Shown here: piece by piece, positions 1 to 9,288 of the stretch
How positions within the stretch are numbered: position 1 is the first letter of the stretch
Layout of the letters: each line of letters opens with the position of its first letter
Assembly: GCF_000424065.1 (NCBI RefSeq)
Contig: NZ_AUJE01000003.1
Location: 1 to 64,000, forward strand
Origin: Selenomonas ruminantium subsp. ruminantium ATCC 12561
GTDB taxonomy: Bacteria > Bacillota > Negativicutes > Selenomonadales > Selenomonadaceae
Direction: 5' to 3'
Length of the DNA stretch: 64,000 bases
Notes under the pieces: model-generated
The model's database searches: none
The model's input: only the letters and a program-made list of their open reading frames with translations
Told to the model about the DNA's origin: nothing
Position numbers and translations under genes: made by a program

Positions 1-2
1 AT

Positions 3-257
3 TTCCACCACAAACTGGAAAAACAGGGAATGACACAAAGCATGTCCCGCGTAGCCCACTGCATTGACAACGGGCCTATGGAAGGATTCTGGGGCATCCT
101 TAAGCGGGAGATGTACTACGGCAGACGTTTTACCAGCAAGTGTGAACTTATGCGTTCGATTGAAGCATACATTCATTATTACAACCACAAGCGTGTGCAA
201 CGTAACCTTGGTATCTTAACACCAATAGAGAAACACACCTTGTATTTAGCCGCATAA
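3..257 (+). CDS. IS3-family transposase (OrfB), C-terminal fragment
   Basis: This is the end of a DDE (rve-type integrase) transposase that cuts and joins IS ends. The frame is open from base 3, so the gene starts before the window. Family features visible are QSMSRVAHCIDNGPMEGFWG, which contains the last catalytic acidic residue region, and the closing block YNHKRVQRNLGILTPIE typical of IS3/IS150 OrfB. Only about 84 codons are present, so whether the element is intact cannot be judged. Confidence 0.9.
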   Translation, partial: FHHKLEKQGMTQSMSRVAHCIDNGPMEGFWGILKREMYYGRRFTSKCELMRSIEAYIHYYNHKRVQRNLGILTPIEKHTLYLAA

Positions 258-261
258 AAAA

Positions 262-285
262 GGCCGACAGACAAATCTGTCGACC
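262..285 (+). terminator. Hairpin after the transposase stop
   Basis: GGCCGACAGA and TCTGTCGACC pair with one mismatch around a CAAA loop, five bases after the transposase stop. A T-rich run (295-307) follows only after a 9-base gap, so terminator activity is plausible but not textbook. Confidence 0.45.
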
Positions 286-369
286 AAAGAAATCTTATAT
301 TTTTTTATTGTCCTCTTGACGGGGAGCAGGTCAGGCAGCCCTAGGGATTTTATTGGTTGAAGGATTTTA

Positions 370-2514
370 TCAGCGTACAGCCAGCACAATTATTTTTTCC
401 CCGTCCGGCAAAAGTTCGGTTTCCATCTTCATGAGGTCCAATACCTGCTCCTGGCTGACCAGACCGCTTAAATTTAACTGCTTTTCTCCATAATAAGCGA
501 AAAGCCCCGGCAGTTCGCCGCCAGTCGTTCCATATTCTACAGTATCTTCCAGAAGTGCTGTCAGCTCTGCCTGTAAATCTGCTTTCGTGCAGACGATGGC
601 GCCAAGGCCTTCCCGCTGCAAGCAAATGACGCCGTTTCGATTCAAAACGCGCACCTTATGTTTGGTAATGGGGATAATCCCCCAAAGCCGTTTTTTATAT
701 TGTCCATCAAAAATATGCCAGGTTCCTGTTGCAGCCGCTTCTTTAACCTGTTTGGGGGGGAGCGCCATAGACTCAGCGGCTATGGCCCGAAGTTCTGTTG
801 CTGAAAGTGCCTTAGCCGCCCCATCGCTTTTGCGTAGTTCTGTGGCGCCCATAGCTGAGGCTCTTAATATATTGGCCTGCCGGTCAATTTCTATGGCAAT
901 TTCTACGGTGGACTCCTGCGCACCGGAACGCAGAATTTTTTCCAGGGCCTCTCTGCGGATAGAGCGAATATCTTCCTCAGACGGCTGCACTACTGTACGC
1001 TCTACGACTTCCCGTACCATAGCCATAGCGACGCCAATAGTGGAAATAATCGGGGCATTTTTGACAATCTTCCAGCGGATATTTTTTTTCCTGCCCAAAT
1101 AGGGAACGATAACACCACCACTGCCACCACCGCCAGCTAAACAAAGTACATGCGGCGAAAGTTCATATTCACGAATAAGCCGGGAGACGATTTCCCATAT
1201 CTTTTCGGCAGCAATATCCATGGCTTTTTGCGCTGCTTCCTCTGCACTGCAGCCAATAACCTTTCCGAGTGCGCCCCAAGCGGCTCTTGCAGCTTCTTTC
1301 CCCTCTTTTGTGCAGGCATAATCATTTTCGGGAACACTGCCTAAAAGATTAGCAGCACCAGCCAGCGTCAGGGAAACACGCTGGCCGTCTTGGCTAACCA
1401 CGGCCGCATAAACCGCAGCATCGCCCTTCATTGGCGCCACCAGTTCCAAATGCGGGGCAGAAAGTTCAGGGGAAAATACCTCATAAGCCAGTCCGGCAAT
1501 ATGGGCACTGCGCGGGCCTACATCGGTAATCTTTCCCTTCTCCACGCGTATCATACTGCCGCCGGCTACACCAAGCGTGCGGACATCTAATGACGAGAGA
1601 TAGGTCTTATGACCGCCTACTTCACCGTAACGTACCATGACGCGTCCATCTTTCACGACAGAAATATCTGTGGAAGTACCTCCTGCCTCCAGAAAAATGC
1701 CATCGGACAGGCGCTCATACATGAGCACTCCGGCTACCCCGGCAGCTAAGCCGGACAACATGGTGAGAATAGGACGGCTGCGCACTTCGTCTACCGTCAT
1801 AACACCGCCGTCACAGCGCATAATCATCAACGAGGCGGGGATGCCGGAACGCTTGACGCAGGCTTCGGTCATGTCTGCCGTTTCCATCATCTTGGGAATC
1901 AGGCTGCCGTTGATTACCGCCGTCCGCGTCCTTACCCGCAGGCCATAGAGCTGCGATACTTCGTGTCCGCCCGTGGCATAAAGCCCCATTTCTTTGGCCA
2001 TGTTCATAACGAATTTTTCGTTGTCCGCATCGTCTACGCCAAAGGATTCTGTGGCAACAATAACCTCAGCCCCCGCCTGTTTCAAGGCAGTAAGTTTTTC
2101 ATGGATTTCAGCAGCCGAGGCAGCTGCATCTTCTGTTTCTACATATTCATGAATAGCAGAAAGCACTTTCCCAGGAGCCAGGGATATATTGCCCACATCG
2201 CTGGCCTCTTTAGCACGGCCAGATTCCATACCGCTGCCCATGGCCAGCACACCAGTCACCGCCACATCGCCCTCTAAGAGTGCATTGGTAGCCTGGGTTG
2301 TTCCATGCGCAATAAACACGACTTCTTCTGGTGCAATATGATTTCTTTGCAGGAGATTCTGTAGAATCGTAATGATTCCCTCCGCCACACCTTCTTTGGC
2401 ATTATGGGTAGTCGGAATCTTTTCCTGCGCGATGATTTCATAAGTTTCATTATCGATGGCAACCGCATCCGTAAACGTGCCGCCTACATCAATACCAATC
2501 CTGACTTGACGCAT
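370..2514 (-). CDS. Hydantoinase/oxoprolinase family protein (N-methylhydantoinase A-like)
   Basis: A 714-residue protein of the ATP-dependent hydantoinase/5-oxoprolinase family (HyuA-like), which opens cyclic amides using an actin-like ATPase fold. The N-terminal signature GIDVGGTFTDAV (residues 7-18) and HGTTQATNALLEG (about 69-81) are typical of the Hydant_A_N and Hydantoinase_A domains. A glycine-rich block LAGGGGSGGVIVPYLG lies in the middle. The length is near that of the family A subunit; no HyuB-like partner is visible. It lies 12 bp downstream of a permease gene and is probably co-transcribed with it, suggesting uptake and hydrolysis of a cyclic imide or related compound. The substrate cannot be told from sequence. 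An IS element ends just downstream. Confidence 0.88.
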   Translation of the reverse strand: MRQVRIGIDVGGTFTDAVAIDNETYEIIAQEKIPTTHNAKEGVAEGIITILQNLLQRNHIAPEEVVFIAHGTTQATNALLEGDVAVTGVLAMGSGMESGRAKEASDVGNISLAPGKVLSAIHEYVETEDAAASAAEIHEKLTALKQAGAEVIVATESFGVDDADNEKFVMNMAKEMGLYATGGHEVSQLYGLRVRTRTAVINGSLIPKMMETADMTEACVKRSGIPASLMIMRCDGGVMTVDEVRSRPILTMLSGLAAGVAGVLMYERLSDGIFLEAGGTSTDISVVKDGRVMVRYGEVGGHKTYLSSLDVRTLGVAGGSMIRVEKGKITDVGPRSAHIAGLAYEVFSPELSAPHLELVAPMKGDAAVYAAVVSQDGQRVSLTLAGAANLLGSVPENDYACTKEGKEAARAAWGALGKVIGCSAEEAAQKAMDIAAEKIWEIVSRLIREYELSPHVLCLAGGGGSGGVIVPYLGRKKNIRWKIVKNAPIISTIGVAMAMVREVVERTVVQPSEEDIRSIRREALEKILRSGAQESTVEIAIEIDRQANILRASAMGATELRKSDGAAKALSATELRAIAAESMALPPKQVKEAAATGTWHIFDGQYKKRLWGIIPITKHKVRVLNRNGVICLQREGLGAIVCTKADLQAELTALLEDTVEYGTTGGELPGLFAYYGEKQLNLSGLVSQEQVLDLMKMETELLPDGEKIIVLAVR

Positions 2515-2526
2515 ATATCTTCCCCC

Positions 2527-3915
2527 TTAGACGCAATGGGTAAAGGCGACACAGAGCAGCATCAAAATGCACATTCCCCAGCTATAGGGCAAAATGCGCC
2601 GTAAGATTACAGCTGTATCCACTTCGGTAAAACCACCAATCCAGGTATTATGGGAATTGGTTGGGTCAGCAACTGCCTGAACAAAGCCTACAGCCAAAAA
2701 CATACCGCAAAGCGCTTCCGGTGGAAAAGTACCAAAACCGACAAGAATAGCCGCAATACCGGCACCCATGCCATACATGTTAAACGGCCCGCGATAAAGC
2801 GCCGCTGGGGCAAAGAGGGCAAAAATGATGAGCAGTCCCGTCAGCGATTCCGGGAGAATCGACGTCAATACCGGATTGAGAACCGGTGCCGCCAAGGGAT
2901 GGGCTGTGGCCGTTACCAACATACCAATGCCGATAAAGAGGAATAACACACCGGCTACATCCTGAATCCCCTCGACAAAAGCACCTGCCAAAAGATTAAT
3001 AGTTTGTCCGGGGCGCGTGGTCAAAGCCGCATATAGAGCTGACAGCAAAAATCCCAAAATAGCTGCAGCTACCGGGTCAATCGCACCATTCTTGGGGCTG
3101 CCTAAGCCAAAGACCATACCGGCACAGCCAATAAAAATCAAAGGCAGTACCGGAGCGATAAGCGCTGCTGGAGCCAATTCCCTCTTTTTGCGAACCAGGC
3201 TGTTTTGTCGGCTGCCAAATAATTTTCCCATACTTTGGACGATGCTTAGTGGAATTGTGGCAATTCCTTTGACTATGCTAAACAGCAGATTGAGCAGGGA
3301 ACCTCCTTCACCTGTTCCCCGCGGTATATTGCGCAGGATGTAGATAATTGCCGCCAGTGCCGCTATTGCTACACCGGGGAAATAATAATACAATGCAGGT
3401 TCGCTGCCAAAGATGCCAATATAGGTACCATAGCTGGCAATGTTAGCCATCAGACCAAGATTAATCCCCATCAGCAAAATAACAGCTGCATCTAATGGCG
3501 AAATACCTGTGCTGGTCATGATGGGCAGCACGATAGAACCGACCATCAACACAGCGCCCAGACCACTCATTCCCGTAAATACAAATGCAGTTGCTGCCAA
3601 CATAAGGAATGCAATGGCTATCGGACGGTCCCCAGCCATCTCAGCAGCTTTCTTGATAATGGCCGCTGAAATGCCCGTCTTTTGAATGACTCTGGCAAAC
3701 ATCGCGCCAAATACCACCAGGGCAATGGCGGAAGACAGTCTTAGCGCCCCGCCCAGTAAAACTTCATTGGCCCAGGTCAAAAAAGGAAGCCCTGCGACCC
3801 AGGCAATCCATGCCGCCATAAGCGGCAGGGCCAACAAAGTCGGCAAGATTCGGGCTACCATAAGTGCTGCAAATACAATGAAACCACCAAGCAGTAAAAT
3901 ACCAGTAACGGACAT
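2527..3915 (-). CDS. Multi-spanning membrane permease, GntP/CitMHS-like
   Basis: A 462-residue, very hydrophobic protein with about twelve predicted membrane segments and no signal peptide. Small-residue-rich helices such as FTGMSGLGAVLMVGSIVLP and the repeated VARILPT/GMGAGIAAIL style suggest the ion-transporter superfamily (gluconate:H+ or citrate symporter-like). It precedes the hydantoinase-like gene by 12 bp, so it may import that enzyme's substrate. A start with GGGGGAAAATTT upstream is reasonable. I recognise the superfamily but not the exact subfamily or substrate. Confidence 0.75.
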   Translation of the reverse strand: MSVTGILLLGGFIVFAALMVARILPTLLALPLMAAWIAWVAGLPFLTWANEVLLGGALRLSSAIALVVFGAMFARVIQKTGISAAIIKKAAEMAGDRPIAIAFLMLAATAFVFTGMSGLGAVLMVGSIVLPIMTSTGISPLDAAVILLMGINLGLMANIASYGTYIGIFGSEPALYYYFPGVAIAALAAIIYILRNIPRGTGEGGSLLNLLFSIVKGIATIPLSIVQSMGKLFGSRQNSLVRKKRELAPAALIAPVLPLIFIGCAGMVFGLGSPKNGAIDPVAAAILGFLLSALYAALTTRPGQTINLLAGAFVEGIQDVAGVLFLFIGIGMLVTATAHPLAAPVLNPVLTSILPESLTGLLIIFALFAPAALYRGPFNMYGMGAGIAAILVGFGTFPPEALCGMFLAVGFVQAVADPTNSHNTWIGGFTEVDTAVILRRILPYSWGMCILMLLCVAFTHCV

Positions 3916-4023
3916 AAATTTTCCCCCTGTATAAACAATTTGGATTAACCTGTTTATAAATCAATTCGTTTATACACAATTTCGCCTTAAAAAGAAAAAT
4001 ATCCTGCCAGTATCAATAATAAA

Positions 4024-4062
4024 AATGCCATCTGACTGGTCAATAGACAATCAGATGGCATT
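4024..4062 (-). terminator. Rho-independent terminator of the housekeeping operon
   Basis: AATGCCATCTGA and TCAGATGGCATT form a perfect 12-bp stem around a 15-base loop, directly after the stop of the metallo-hydrolase gene. On the minus strand a T-rich run follows. Plus-strand sequence also gives TTGTTTA after the stem. Confidence 0.85.
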
Positions 4063-4064
4063 GT

Positions 4065-4703
4065 TTATATTCTCCCTGTGTACCAGGGCATTTTACGTTC
4101 ATGCTCTACGCTTGTGCGGTCATCGTGACCGGGCAATAAAATGGTTGATTCAGGCAAACACATTATGCGCTGGGCAATACTTTTGAGCAAGGTTTCTTCA
4201 TCACCACCGGGCATATCGGTGCGTCCGTAGCTTTCGTAGAAGACGCTGTCACCGACAAAGGCCACACCGTCCTTTTCGCTGTAATAGGTACAGCCGTCAG
4301 AAGTATGGCCGGGAACGGCGATAAGCTGAAGTTTATGCGCAGGATTGGCATTTAAGGTGATAATGGCATTATCGGGAAGATAGGTAACATTGTCCAGTAC
4401 AATCCCCTGCCCTATTTGACTGGACAAGTTCCAGTCAGGATTTCCGGCATAGTCTTTGCCGTTTTCGTGCATACATACCTCTGCGTTCCAGGCTTTTTGC
4501 AGCTCACTTACTGCACCGATATGGTCGAAATGGCCGTGTGTCAGGAGAATCTTTTCAATAACAAAGCCTTTCTCCTCAACAATCTGTTGGAGCTTATCCG
4601 CCTGTGCGCCGGGGTCAATCAGAAAACCATGCTTAGTCGTATCGTCGATATAGAAATACGCATTGGTGGGAATGTACTTCGTTACTACTGCCTGCAAAAT
4701 CAT
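4065..4703 (-). CDS. MBL-fold metallo-hydrolase (glyoxalase II-like)
   Basis: A metallo-beta-lactamase-fold hydrolase of about 212 residues, the usual size of small glyoxalase II-like enzymes. The zinc-binding motif HGHFDHIG is present, and later metal-ligand regions GHTSDGC and the final GHDDRT fit the family. I place the start at the ATG at 4703, eight bases after GAGG; an in-frame GTG three codons upstream is less likely. It is the last gene of the aroA-cmk-plsC run and lies just before the strong terminator. The substrate is unknown; many members hydrolyse thioesters. Confidence 0.88.
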   Translation of the reverse strand: MILQAVVTKYIPTNAYFYIDDTTKHGFLIDPGAQADKLQQIVEEKGFVIEKILLTHGHFDHIGAVSELQKAWNAEVCMHENGKDYAGNPDWNLSSQIGQGIVLDNVTYLPDNAIITLNANPAHKLQLIAVPGHTSDGCTYYSEKDGVAFVGDSVFYESYGRTDMPGGDEETLLKSIAQRIMCLPESTILLPGHDDRTSVEHERKMPWYTGRI

Positions 4704-4721
4704 CCGTATCACCTCATTTGT

Positions 4722-5321
4722 TTAACCTTGATACTCAGCCTTGATAGCGGCAATCTTATCCATTACCTGCTGGGAAAATTCCGCCAGAGCCTCTTTATCC
4801 TTATGGTCGCCAGTGAACTGCATGGGTTCACCATAGATAACCTTGAGTTTTGGAAAATGTCCGCCATTGGCAAAAATCTTATCCGTGCCGATAATCGCGG
4901 CAGGCACGATAGGCGCACCACTCATGGCGGCAATCAGCCCCACGCCGGCTTCCGCTTTGCCCATTTTGCCGGTACGGCTGCGGGTTCCTTCGGGAAACAG
5001 CCCCAGACAGCGGCCTTCTTTGAGTACCTGCAAGGCTGCTTTGATGGCCCCTCTATCGGCGGCACCACGCTTTACCGGAAAAGCATGGCAGGCGGTGATT
5101 GCCCGGCCAAAGATGGGGTTCTTAAAGAGTTCAACCTTGGCCATATAGCTGACCGGACGATGCAGGAAGGTAGCCACAAACGGCGGGTCCCAGTTACTCA
5201 TGTGGTTGGCGGCCAGAATTACAGCGCCGTTTTTAGGCATATTTTCCCGGCCATAGATTTCTGCGCGGAAAAAGAGTTTGAAGAAAATGCTGAAGATAAG
5301 CTGCAATAAACTATATAACAT
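4722..5321 (-). CDS. plsC: 1-acyl-sn-glycerol-3-phosphate acyltransferase
   Basis: It transfers an acyl chain to lysophosphatidic acid to make phosphatidic acid at the membrane. The HX4D catalytic motif appears as NHMSNWDPP, and the substrate-binding block as FPEGTRSRTG. The N-terminus is hydrophobic (LYSLLQLIFSIFFKLFF), fitting membrane attachment. The likely start is the ATG at 5321 (199 aa), eight bases downstream of GAGGTG; longer versions would overlap cmk. The cmk stop lies 8 bp upstream, so the two are co-transcribed. Confidence 0.92.
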   Translation of the reverse strand: MLYSLLQLIFSIFFKLFFRAEIYGRENMPKNGAVILAANHMSNWDPPFVATFLHRPVSYMAKVELFKNPIFGRAITACHAFPVKRGAADRGAIKAALQVLKEGRCLGLFPEGTRSRTGKMGKAEAGVGLIAAMSGAPIVPAAIIGTDKIFANGGHFPKLKVIYGEPMQFTGDHKDKEALAEFSQQVMDKIAAIKAEYQG

Positions 5322-5329
5322 GGAGCACC

Positions 5330-5986
5330 TCACTGACACATAGCGAGGATACGGTCAACTACTTCATCAATGGATAGGCCCGTGGTATCGAGAAGCGTAG
5401 CATCTGCAGCCTGTACCAGCGGCGAGATTTCCCGTTCGCTGTCGGCTTTATCGCGGGCAGCGATATCGGCTTTCATCTGCTCCATATCAATCTCGTAGCC
5501 CTTTTCCGTGAGTTCCTTGTGGCGGCGGCGGGCACGTTCTTCAATGGAGGCCGTCAGGAAAATCTTGACATCTGCATTAGGCAGGACATTGGTGGCAATA
5601 TCGCGGCCGTCCATCAGCACGCTGCCCCGCTCGCCCATCTTGCGCTGCAGGTCAACCATCTTTTCGCGGACAGGGCCAAGCGCAGCTACCTGCGATACAA
5701 TGGCGCTGACTTCCGGCGTGCGGATTTCGCCCGTCACATCGGTGCCGTCTACGGCAACTGTAGTCTTGCCGTCCTTATACTGCAGGTCAACGTCGATATC
5801 CTTAACCACGTCCAGAATCAGTTCATCCGTAACCTCTTTGTGCTGCTGGAGCGTTTTCCATGCCACCGCACGGTACATGGCACCCGTGTCGATATAGGTG
5901 TAACCAAGCTTCTTGGCTGCCAGCTGGGATACGGTGCTCTTGCCTGCTCCGGCAGGTCCATCAATTGCTACTACTAAATTTTTCAT
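5330..5986 (-). CDS. cmk: Cytidylate kinase
   Basis: It phosphorylates CMP and dCMP to the diphosphates. The 218-residue length is typical. The N-terminal P-loop reads IDGPAGAGKST (residues 8-18), followed by DTGAMYRAVAW for nucleotide binding and the DGRDIATNVLPNADVK block characteristic of the family. The start overlaps the aroA stop (TAATG), indicating translational coupling. The aroA-cmk-plsC order is common in Firmicutes and Negativicutes. Confidence 0.96.
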   Translation of the reverse strand: MKNLVVAIDGPAGAGKSTVSQLAAKKLGYTYIDTGAMYRAVAWKTLQQHKEVTDELILDVVKDIDVDLQYKDGKTTVAVDGTDVTGEIRTPEVSAIVSQVAALGPVREKMVDLQRKMGERGSVLMDGRDIATNVLPNADVKIFLTASIEERARRRHKELTEKGYEIDMEQMKADIAARDKADSEREISPLVQAADATLLDTTGLSIDEVVDRILAMCQ

Positions 5987-7284
5987 TACTGTATTTCCTC
6001 CAAAGTCTGATAAAATTCAGGATAAGATATATTGACGCATTCGGGATTTTCAATCTCTACGCCATTGCCTGCCGTGCCCAAAATAGCGAGTGACATGGCA
6101 ATGCGATGGTCATCATAGGAAAAGGCCGTGGCTTCTTTTATCTGCGCATTGCCGTGGATAATCAGGCCGTCCTCTTTTTCCTCAATTGCGCCGGGAGCGA
6201 GTTTGTTGAATTCCTTGGCAATGGCCATCAGGCGGTCAGTTTCCTTGACTCGCAGTTCGCCGGCGCCTGTAATCACGGTATCCCCCTTGGCGCAAAGTGC
6301 GGCTACGGCAATAATGGGGATTTCATCAATCAGACGTGGCATGATTTCGGCACCAAAGGACACACCATGCAGTTCACTGTATTCTACGAGCATATCCGCT
6401 GCGGCTTCCCCGCCGCTTGTGCGTTCATTCTGCAGGGTAATCTTTGCGCCCATGTCTTTTAGCACATCGAGAATTCCTGTACGTGTAGGATTAATACCGA
6501 CGTTCTTCAAGAGCAGTTTGCTGCCGGGCACGATGCTGCCGGCAACAAGCCAGTAAGCTGCAGAACTGATATCGCCGGGAACTTCGATTTCCTGCGGAGC
6601 AGTGAATTTTTCGACCGGCTGAATGGTTACGGCCGTACCCTTGCGCTTCAGCTGCACGCCAAAAGCTGAAAGCATCTGTTCCGTATGGTCACGCGATACA
6701 AAGGGTTCATTGACCGTTGTTTCGCCTTCGGCAAACATGCCAGCCAGCAAAATGGCCGATTTTACCTGTGCACTGGCCACAGGACTGTCGTAGTGCATGC
6801 CGTGGAGTTTTTCTTTGGCAGGTACTACGGTGATGGGCAGTTTGGCATTGTTTTCGCGGCCATAAATCTGTGCGCCCATTTTAGACAGGGGCTTGATTAC
6901 CCGACCCATGGGGCGTTTGTGCAGGGAAGCATCCCCTGTGAAGGTGGACAGGAAGGGCTGGGCGGCCAAAATCCCCATCAAAAGGCGTAAGGTCGTGCCG
7001 GAATTGCCCGCATCCAGAATCGTTGCCGGTTCTTTGAGGCCATGCAGGCCGTTGCCCGTGACGATAAGCTCTGTATCGCTGATAAACTCCACCTGGGCAC
7101 CAAGAGCCTCCATACAGGCTGCGGTAGACATGCAGTCCTGTGCGTGCAGGAAGTTCTTGATGCGTACCGGCGTATCCCCAAGCGCAGAGAACATGACACT
7201 GCGATGGGAAATGGATTTGTCACCGGGTATTACGATTTCGCCTTGCAGGCCCTGACGGGCTTTTTCAATCTGGATTTTTTCCAT
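5986..7284 (-). CDS. aroA: 3-phosphoshikimate 1-carboxyvinyltransferase (EPSP synthase)
   Basis: The sixth step of the shikimate pathway: it joins phosphoenolpyruvate to shikimate-3-phosphate. At 432 residues it is the usual size. Signature segments include GDKSISHRSVMFSALG near the N-terminus, LDAGNSGTTLRLLMG (PEP and shikimate binding), KSAILLAGMFAEG, and DEIPIIAVAALCAKG with KETDRL further on. It is co-transcribed with cmk through an overlapping stop/start. Confidence 0.97.
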   Translation of the reverse strand: MEKIQIEKARQGLQGEIVIPGDKSISHRSVMFSALGDTPVRIKNFLHAQDCMSTAACMEALGAQVEFISDTELIVTGNGLHGLKEPATILDAGNSGTTLRLLMGILAAQPFLSTFTGDASLHKRPMGRVIKPLSKMGAQIYGRENNAKLPITVVPAKEKLHGMHYDSPVASAQVKSAILLAGMFAEGETTVNEPFVSRDHTEQMLSAFGVQLKRKGTAVTIQPVEKFTAPQEIEVPGDISSAAYWLVAGSIVPGSKLLLKNVGINPTRTGILDVLKDMGAKITLQNERTSGGEAAADMLVEYSELHGVSFGAEIMPRLIDEIPIIAVAALCAKGDTVITGAGELRVKETDRLMAIAKEFNKLAPGAIEEKEDGLIIHGNAQIKEATAFSYDDHRIAMSLAILGTAGNGVEIENPECVNISYPEFYQTLEEIQ

Positions 7285-7318
7285 TCAGACAACCCCTTTG
7301 TTTTATAGGTATATATGA

Positions 7319-8560
7319 TTAATCGTTCCACACACTCCAGTTGCCAGCGGCCGCGCCCATGGAAAACGCCGCCTGCAGATTGTAGCCGCCAGTATAAGCG
7401 TCCACATCCACCACTTCGCCGGCAAAGTACAAGCCTTTGACGAGTTTGGACTCCATGGTCTTGGGATTGATTTCCTTGACGGAAATCCCGCCTGCCGTCA
7501 CAATGGCTTCGGCAATCGGTCTTGCTTTCGTGATGGTCAGCGGCAAATGCTGCAAAGTCTGCCCCAGGCGATGGCGTTCTTCCACCGTTATCTGATGCAC
7601 TGGCTTATCCATTTCGAGGAAAGCTGCATCGAGTACCGGTTCAATGAGCTTGTGCGGCAGTAAGTCCACCATGGCATTGCCCAGCTGTTTGCGCTGATAT
7701 TTGGCAAAATCCCGCTGCAGACGGGCGTCCAAAACATCTTCGGCTAACGCGGGTTTTAAGTTCAGCTCCAATTCCACAAAGGAATCATTGGCTAGTGCCT
7801 CAGTAGCTGCCCGGCTAAGAGACAGGATAATGGGGCCGGTCACACCGAAATGTGTGAACATCATTTCCCCGAACATATCCGTTTTTTTCTCACCATCGAC
7901 TAACAGTGTTGCCTTGATATTGCGCAGGGACAGCCCTTGTACGGATTTTACCCAGTCTTCCTCTGTTTCCAGAGGAACCAACGACGGGCGGATATCCACC
8001 AGCGTATGGCCCAGCTTCTGCGCCATCTTATAGCCGTCACCGGTGGAACCTGTGCCGGGATACGAGGCGCCACCGGTACAGAGAATAACGGCATCTGCCT
8101 TTAGGCTGGCACCACTTTGCAGTTTGACCGCCTTGATTTTGTCATCCTGTGCCAGAATTTCTGCCACAGGGCTTTCTGTAACGATTTTGACGCCCAGTTC
8201 ATGGAGCTTATGCACCATGGCATCTACGACATCCTGAGCCTTGTCGCTGACCGGGAATACCCTTTGGCCGCGTTCCACCTTGGTCGGCACGCCCTGTGAC
8301 TCGAAGAAATAAATCACATCTTCATTGTCATAGGCGCGCATGGAGCTATTGAGGAACTTGCCATTGCCATGGATATTCTTGATGATTTCCGGCACTGTAG
8401 CGGCATTGGTGATATTACAGCGCCCCTTGCCGGTAATCAGCATCTTCTTGCCGGGGCGTTTCATTTTTTCGAGTATGGTCACATCGGCGCCGTTTTCCGC
8501 GGCTTTGATGGCGGCCATCATGCCGGCAGGTCCGGCACCAATTACAAAGATAGTTTTCAT
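7319..8560 (-). CDS. FAD-dependent oxidoreductase of the HI0933/YhiN family
   Basis: A 413-residue flavoprotein often annotated as NAD(P)/FAD-dependent or aminoacetone-oxidase family. The N-terminal dinucleotide-binding motif is GAGPAGMMAAIKAAENG, and the family block KMLITGKGRCNITN follows. The C-terminal FAD-binding region GLYFAGEVVDVDAYTGGYN is intact. Its start overlaps the rluB stop by four bases (ATGA). The physiological role of this family is not settled, and the sequence gives no further clue. Confidence 0.9.
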   Translation of the reverse strand: MKTIFVIGAGPAGMMAAIKAAENGADVTILEKMKRPGKKMLITGKGRCNITNAATVPEIIKNIHGNGKFLNSSMRAYDNEDVIYFFESQGVPTKVERGQRVFPVSDKAQDVVDAMVHKLHELGVKIVTESPVAEILAQDDKIKAVKLQSGASLKADAVILCTGGASYPGTGSTGDGYKMAQKLGHTLVDIRPSLVPLETEEDWVKSVQGLSLRNIKATLLVDGEKKTDMFGEMMFTHFGVTGPIILSLSRAATEALANDSFVELELNLKPALAEDVLDARLQRDFAKYQRKQLGNAMVDLLPHKLIEPVLDAAFLEMDKPVHQITVEERHRLGQTLQHLPLTITKARPIAEAIVTAGGISVKEINPKTMESKLVKGLYFAGEVVDVDAYTGGYNLQAAFSMGAAAGNWSVWND

Positions 8561-9288
8561 GATTGTTTTATTCCTGCTATATGATAGAGTTCTGCTATTT
8601 CCTCAGCGGTAAGCGGACGATAATGACCGCGCTTGACCCCTGCCAGCGTAAGTCCGGCAAATTTTACCCGTTTCAGCGCCCGCACATCACAGCCAATGGC
8701 GGCAAACATCCGACGCACCTGACGGTTGCGGCCTTCATGAATGGTGATTTCTACTTTGGCTTCACTATCGGCTGTTTCAAGCACCTTCACTACAGCCGGT
8801 GCGGTCATGCCGTCTTCCAGTTTTATGCCCTGCCGCAATTTGTCCAAGGTCTTCTCTGTGGGAATCCCTGCTACGCGCGCCACATAGGTTTTATTGACCT
8901 TGTAGCGCGGATGCAGCAGACCATTCATCAAATCCCCGTCGTTGGAGATAAGGAGCAGCCCTTCGGTGTTGTTATCGAGTCTGCCCAACGGATAAACCCG
9001 CTCTTTGACTTCCGGCAGCAAGTCCAAAACCGTACGCCGACCGCGTTCATCTTTGGCGGTGGAAAGGTAGCCTTTGGGTTTATTCAGCAGATAATACACT
9101 TTTGTTTCGGTAAAGGTCAGCGGCTTGCCGTCCACACAGATTTTATGCTGGGAACTGTCGTATTTGCCGCCAAGTTCTGTGATAATCTGACCGTCAACCG
9201 TAACCCGACCCGCTAAAATAAGTCCCTCTGCTGCCCGCCGGGAAGCAATCCCTGCCTGGGCAATAATTTTTTGCAAGCGTTCTGCCAT
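8557..9288 (-). CDS. rluB: Ribosomal large-subunit pseudouridine synthase (RluB type)
   Basis: It isomerises uridine to pseudouridine in 23S rRNA. An N-terminal S4 RNA-binding domain (LQKIIAQAGIASRRAAEGLI, residues 4-23) is followed by the catalytic domain with GRLDNNTEGLLLISNDG, which contains the catalytic aspartate, and the RNRQVRRMFAAIGC block. Length 243 aa is typical. The start overlaps the dacA stop (TGATG). RluB versus RluE/RluF specificity is assigned by domain organisation only. Confidence 0.92.
   Translation of the reverse strand: MAERLQKIIAQAGIASRRAAEGLILAGRVTVDGQIITELGGKYDSSQHKICVDGKPLTFTETKVYYLLNKPKGYLSTAKDERGRRTVLDLLPEVKERVYPLGRLDNNTEGLLLISNDGDLMNGLLHPRYKVNKTYVARVAGIPTEKTLDKLRQGIKLEDGMTAPAVVKVLETADSEAKVEITIHEGRNRQVRRMFAAIGCDVRALKRVKFAGLTLAGVKRGHYRPLTAEEIAELYHIAGIKQS

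Larger units (their letters stand above)
1..333 (+). mobile_element. Right end of an IS3-family insertion sequence
   Basis: The window opens inside an IS3-family element. The transposase C-terminus ends at 257. A 25-bp sequence at 309-333, TGTCCTCTTGACGGGGAGCA followed by GGTCA, looks like the right terminal inverted repeat; on the other strand it begins TGACCTGCTCCCC, a form I associate with IS150-group ends. The left end and the target duplication lie outside the window. The element sits about 37 bp downstream of the stop of the hydantoinase gene. Confidence 0.8.
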